This document shows positions 59,994-64,000 of a DNA stretch of 64,000 bases, piece by piece; within the stretch, counting starts at the first letter, position 1, and every line of letters starts with the position of its first letter. The notes under the pieces were generated by a model that saw nothing but the letters and a program-made list of their open reading frames with translations, was not told the origin of the DNA and ran no database searches. The DNA comes from Crossaster papposus (taxonomy: Eukaryota > Echinodermata > Asteroidea > Velatida > Solasteridae). The position numbers and the translations under genes are program-made. The DNA lies in the NCBI GenBank assembly GCA_037893245.1, contig JBAIAA010000076.1:124001-188000 (forward strand), in the 5' to 3' direction.

Positions 59994-61157
59994 GATAGAT
60001 GTGGACTTTATGTTATGATCCTGAAGCATGGCCATAGATTATTGGAAACTTCTCATCAACACCTGCCTAGCCACTTGTGAAGGATTCAGATTGAGGGTTA
60101 TTCAAGTGAAGATAAACAAGATTGATCAAGTCCTCTACCCAAACTTGCCGATACTGCAAAGAGGAAATGTTGCTGATGACCTTATGGCTTTAAATGCCAG
60201 GCAAATATTAAATGTCATGTGCAAATCTGACCAAACTTTCTTTACACTTGGTTTTCATGGCACGTTCAGTCTTTTTACCTTCTTCAGGTACATGTGTTAT
60301 GTTCATGAATTCCACAGGATTTATTTATTTATCTGTTACATTTCGTTACTTACAAGTCCACAAGTCGTACAAGGAAAACCCATTAATTTCAAAAAGATGC
60401 TAACAAGAAAATATTAACAACTTGCCGTTCTTGCAGACAGCAGAAAGATGTTTTGTGTGTTTGTTTTAGATTAGTCTGCCAAGCTAGGCTTTCTATAACT
60501 CTAAGGTAATAGATGGATTTTGTAACCGGCCATAGGTTAAGCTTACACTTGCTTTGTTATTTTGAATTAATCCCATCAATTTACTTGAAAAACAACAATC
60601 TTCCAAAAGCCTTAAGAAAAACTGCACTTATCCCATTTAATGGTCTAGCAGCTCTGTTGTGTCAACATCTCTCAGGTAAAAAGAACATCAGGGGTCAGAT
60701 CTCAAAGGAGCCCCTTAAGACACAGCAATGAGCAGCAAGATCGAGCCAGTCACATGCTAGCCATTTGCTCATCTTGAGAAGCAGGAATAGGATGCATACT
60801 GGCACGATGTCCATCCATCATCAAGTGTTCATACATGATTCAATGCCTACTACCATCACTCCCAGGAGACTATCTTGTGTATACATTTCCTGCTACGGTT
60901 GTTTTATGTTACATTACAATGCAGTGCACACCTCTGATTTATACAGTAGAAAATCGACAAACTCCGAGGCTGTTTCTGCCTTATACGATACACTTATTAC
61001 ACTCATCATTACTTCACAATCGATTAACGTAAGCGTGATTCATTCAGGACTAGATGGGTTTTATTCCCCCGTCTTTTATATCGACTGTGATAGATACATG
61101 AGCATAATGGACTTCTACCACGTGATGATCAAAAGTGCATTTGACCTCAATTATTAA

Positions 61158-61538
61158 AGGTAACAGGATACACCATTCGCAGATATCGAAAATTGTTACC
61201 GAATTATTAGGAATTATCTTACTTATTTGAAAGTAAATAATGATGGTAGGCATCCAGCAAAAGGATTGCGCTAAATGTCCTGTAATTGTTCCGAAAAATT
61301 GAATATTAATAAAAAAATATCCCGATCGCCAGACGGTGATCACGAAAAAACACCAAGAACAACATAAGAACCACTGCCCGACGCCAGTTGAAAACGAACG
61401 CCGTTTTCTTGCCTTTCTTAGCATCCATGATTGTAAAAATTTGGACAGGTCAGTTAAACGATATTTACTATAAAATTCAACCCCCAAAATCCACCCATTC
61501 ATGATAAATCAAGCAATTACCAATGGTGTATACTACCT
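61158..61538 (-). mobile_element. TTAA-flanked MITE, family 2, copy 3
   Basis: TTAA at 61154-61157 and 61539-61542 flank a 381-bp element in reverse orientation to 34364-34739. Right end GGTGTATACTACCT; left end has a 3-bp difference in spacing (AGGTAACAGGATACACC). The interior words (GCGCTAAATGTCCTG, CCGATCGCC, TCAACCCCCAAAATCCACCC) match the family in reverse complement. The 150-codon - strand frame over it is a shadow. Confidence 0.87.
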
Positions 61539-62310
61539 TTAAAGAAAGTACCTGGTACTTTAAAATCACAAAATGTGTTACATTATAAAAACAACTGGAA
61601 CAAATTACAATTGGTATTGGCTAGAAAGAGGATTCTCATTATTACATGTGGTCCTTATCAAATTGAGTCCTTTTCTGAGTTTGTCAATTTGAAGCATGCT
61701 GGAAACATAAATTGTGCAATATATTTTCAAATTTTAAATACCTATACGAATGTATCTAGGTAAATGGAGTTAATTCCCATTTATTCTCAGTCAAAGTATG
61801 TGTACTGCAATCATTCAACACTGCCTTGACATTTGATAAGACCCTAAATTTATGTTACATGTAACTTGACTATGAACATTGAACCTTCTGTAATTTTCAA
61901 AAGAAGTTACTTCAAGGATCAGTTGAAATCCGGCATCACTAATATTGTGAAATATTCCCTTGTGTTTTCAACATTTTTGAAAATAAACTTTAAACCAGAT
62001 CTGCACCAGCCATTTATTAAAAATGTAAGCCCTGGCAGTTAAAATAAATTACGTATCATTAGTCCAATGATTAATGAGAAACTTTGTAAAATGAGCATTT
62101 TTAAGCTCAGACAATCTTTATGGACTCCAAGCTCAGATGACTAAACTGTCACTAGCATGCTCATGGGAGCAAATTAGCAATGTGTCATCATACAGTCAAT
62201 TTAGGAAATGGAACACGGAAGAAATTACTGAACATTACAGAGGCAGAAGAAATGTAGAGCAGATAGATCGTTTATGACTGAAGCGCAAAGTGGGATTTGA
62301 GAAAGAAGTA

Positions 62311-63108
62311 GCTTGGACAATGAGAGGAAAGGTACTAGGCTTAAACAGCGAGAGGAAAGGTCCTAGACTTGGACAATGAGAGGAAAGGCCTTAGGCTTGG
62401 ACAATGAGAGGAAATGCCTTATAGGCTTGGACAATGAGAGGAAAGGCCTTAGAGGCTTGGACAATGAGAAAAAGGCCTTAGAGGCTTGGACAATGAGAGG
62501 AAAGGCCGTAGAGGCTTGGACAATGAGAGGAAAGGAAAGGCCTTAGGCTTGGACAATGAGAGGAAAGGCCTGAGGCTTGGACAATGAGAGGAAAGGCCTT
62601 GGAGGCTTGGACAATGAGAGGAAAGGAAAGGCCTTACGCCTGGACAATGAGAGGAAAGGCCTTAGGCTTGGACATTGAGAGGAAAGGCCTTAGGCTTAAA
62701 CAATGAGAGGAAAGGTCCTAGGCTTAAACAATAAAGGGGAAAGGCCTTACGCTTGGACAATGAGAGGAAAGGCCTTGGGCTTGGACAATAAGAGAAAATT
62801 TAGGCCTTATAGGCTTGGACAATGAGAGGAAAGGTCCTCGGCTTGGACAATTAGAGGAAAGGCCTTAGGCTTGAACAATGAGAGGAAAGGCCTTAGGCTT
62901 GGACAATTAGAGGAAAGGCCTTAGGCTTAAACAATGAGAGGAAAGGTCCTAGGCTTAAACAATGAGAGGAAAGGTCCTAGGTTGGACAATGAGAGGAAAG
63001 GCATTAGGCTTAAACAATGAGAGGAAAGGCCTTACGCTTGGACAATGAGAGGAAAGGCCTTAGGCTTGAACAATGAGAGGAAAGGCATTAGGCTTAAGCA
63101 ATGAGACA
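62311..63108 (+). repeat. Minisatellite, ~28-bp unit
   Basis: Nearly thirty units of GCTTGGACAATGAGAGGAAA followed by GGCCTTAG, with variants (CTTAAACAATGAG, GGTCCTAG, GGAAAGGAAAGG) and small length changes, interspersed rather than in strict blocks. Confidence 0.93.
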
Positions 63109-63583
63109 CTGCTGTAACAGAAACTAACTCACACTGCATCCTATAAAGACAAAAATAAAGCAGCAATGAGCAGGTATTGGGAGAATGCTTCAACAGTCAT
63201 GAATAAAACCAAGAAGTGACAGAATGTATAGAATTTACTCAAGTATCTAATCACAGACAAACTTGAGTGAAAAAGGATAAAGTGTACAATATTTTTTGGA
63301 CTTGTTGAAGATACAAATATTTACATGTACATGTAAGTAGAGGGCTTCCTTCCCAACACAAACATAATGTGTGTACCTGTACTTACACACCTGCATACAC
63401 TCTCATAACAAAAGTACATAAGAATTCAACAGTGGCCAAAAGGTCATGTATTGGTACATGCAACCTTACTGAAATTAAAAACAAATAAGGCAACAAATAC
63501 CAGTTCAAAAGTACACAGCAACATTTGAGATGGGGTAGGATATTTTGATTTATTTCAACGAGTGCAAGGGACACATTCAGAGG

Positions 63584-63770
63584 CAGTTAAGATTGGGAGC
63601 AGAGCCCTGAGGAGACCTATCAAATGTCCCTTCCCTCCTTACCTCTAATTGATTAGGAGCCGGAGGTGCTGCCTCTTATTAACACTCATTTTGACCCAGC
63701 TCTCTGACTAGCTGACAAGCTAGTGGCCAACCAGCCTTCCTCCGTAATCAATAGTCCTCTAATGTACTGG
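63584..63770. other. Less AT-rich block with homeodomain-type words
   Basis: Contains TCTAATTGATTAGGAGCCGG, TTATTAACACTC and CCGTAATCAATAG between balanced-composition sequence, with no open frame and no repeat structure. It could be a regulatory element in the PWP2 neighbourhood, but there is no direct support. Confidence 0.2.
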
Positions 63771-64000
63771 CTATTATTTAGTCTACAGTGTCAAATTCAA
63801 CACACCAGGGACTCTGGCCAAATTATTTTCTACTAGGTATTTTTCCTTCAAACCAGGCAAAAGCAGTCATTTTGGCTGCATCTAGACCCTAGGGGATGAG
63901 CAACTGAGTATTCTTGCTTAGACACTCCAGAAGAATACCATCTTTTTACTATCATTGATTGTGAGGCACATATTTCTGTATGGTAAAGCATGACAAAGAT

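Larger units (their letters stand above)
57734..64000 (-). other. PWP2: Presumed upstream intron of PWP2
   Basis: No - strand exon carrying the expected preceding PWP2 sequence (helical stretch before the Utp12 core) was found here, so the next exon is probably beyond the window. The stretch contains two MITEs, the KpnI-site minisatellite and a 28-bp minisatellite. Unique-looking DNA at 60000-61157 and 61540-62310 contains no supported gene; + strand frames at 60028-60417 and 60765-61157 are unrecognised and lack splice context. Confidence 0.5.

Noticed and set aside
58812-60080. Very long open frames on both strands (up to about 400 residues)
   Set aside because: They are translations of a 20-bp tandem repeat with no stop in any frame; no start context, domain or splice structure.
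60028-60417. 129-codon + strand frame
   Set aside because: ATG start but no recognisable domain, no splice sites, lies in a presumed intron; could be chance. A possible - strand acceptor (TTTCCTCTTTGCAG near 60158) was considered, but the following sequence does not match PWP2.
60765-61157. 130-codon + strand frame
   Set aside because: Does not begin with ATG, no recognisable domain, ends at the edge of a MITE.
63584-63770. Upstream PWP2 exon
   Set aside because: No frame on the - strand resembles PWP2; splice-like words are not accompanied by coding sequence.
1-64000. Retrovirus, LTR element or Polinton fossil
   Set aside because: No reverse transcriptase, integrase, capsid or polymerase-like frame and no long direct terminal repeats were recognised.

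Overview
The window looks like nuclear DNA from a marine invertebrate, most likely a deuterostome such as an echinoderm or a relative. The evidence is an AT-rich base composition, long gene-free stretches, very dense minisatellites and short inverted-repeat transposons, recurring TACATGTAC and GGCCTA words typical of that group, TTAGGG-type telomere-like repeats, and intron-containing genes. Nothing prokaryotic (operons, Shine-Dalgarno sites, CRISPR) is present. The lineage call is an inference from style plus two protein matches, not a demonstrated identity.

Only two host genes could be supported. (1) A class A G-protein-coupled receptor on the + strand at 18158-19525 is uninterrupted from ATG to stop (455 aa). 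It is closest to muscarinic acetylcholine receptors but carries Ser where muscarinic receptors carry the ligand-binding Asn of helix 6. A splice acceptor sits just upstream (AG at 18023-18024), the leader has two short upstream ORFs, and a possible 5' untranslated exon ends at a good donor at 9165. (2) The 3' end of the ribosome-biogenesis gene PWP2 (UTP-B / small-subunit processome) lies on the - strand: the penultimate exon at 57508-57733 and the terminal coding exon at 42968-43130. They join in phase across a 14.4-kb last intron; earlier exons lie beyond position 64000 or were not found.

Layout: 1-8339, gene-free, with a TTAA-flanked MITE, a telomere-like minisatellite and G/C homopolymers. 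8340-18157, possible promoter and leader of the receptor gene, with minisatellites, a CCAAT-rich block and a (GGAAT)n tract in its presumed intron. 18158-19525, receptor. 19526-42967, about 23 kb with no recognised gene but many foldback elements and minisatellites. 42968-57733, PWP2 last two exons and the repeat-filled intron between them. 57734-64000, presumed further PWP2 intron, with a 1.1-kb KpnI-site minisatellite open in all six frames, two MITEs and a 28-bp minisatellite.

The most informative repeats are two MITE families with TTAA target sites (family 1: 187, 50611, 57788 and a decayed copy at 14667; family 2: 34364, 49330, 61158). One family 2 copy interrupts a tandem repeat so cleanly that the empty site can be read from neighbouring units. 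No retrovirus, LTR element, Polinton or broken toxin gene was recognised. I did not find a clearly new biological system; the receptor's altered binding site and the repeat architecture are the best leads.
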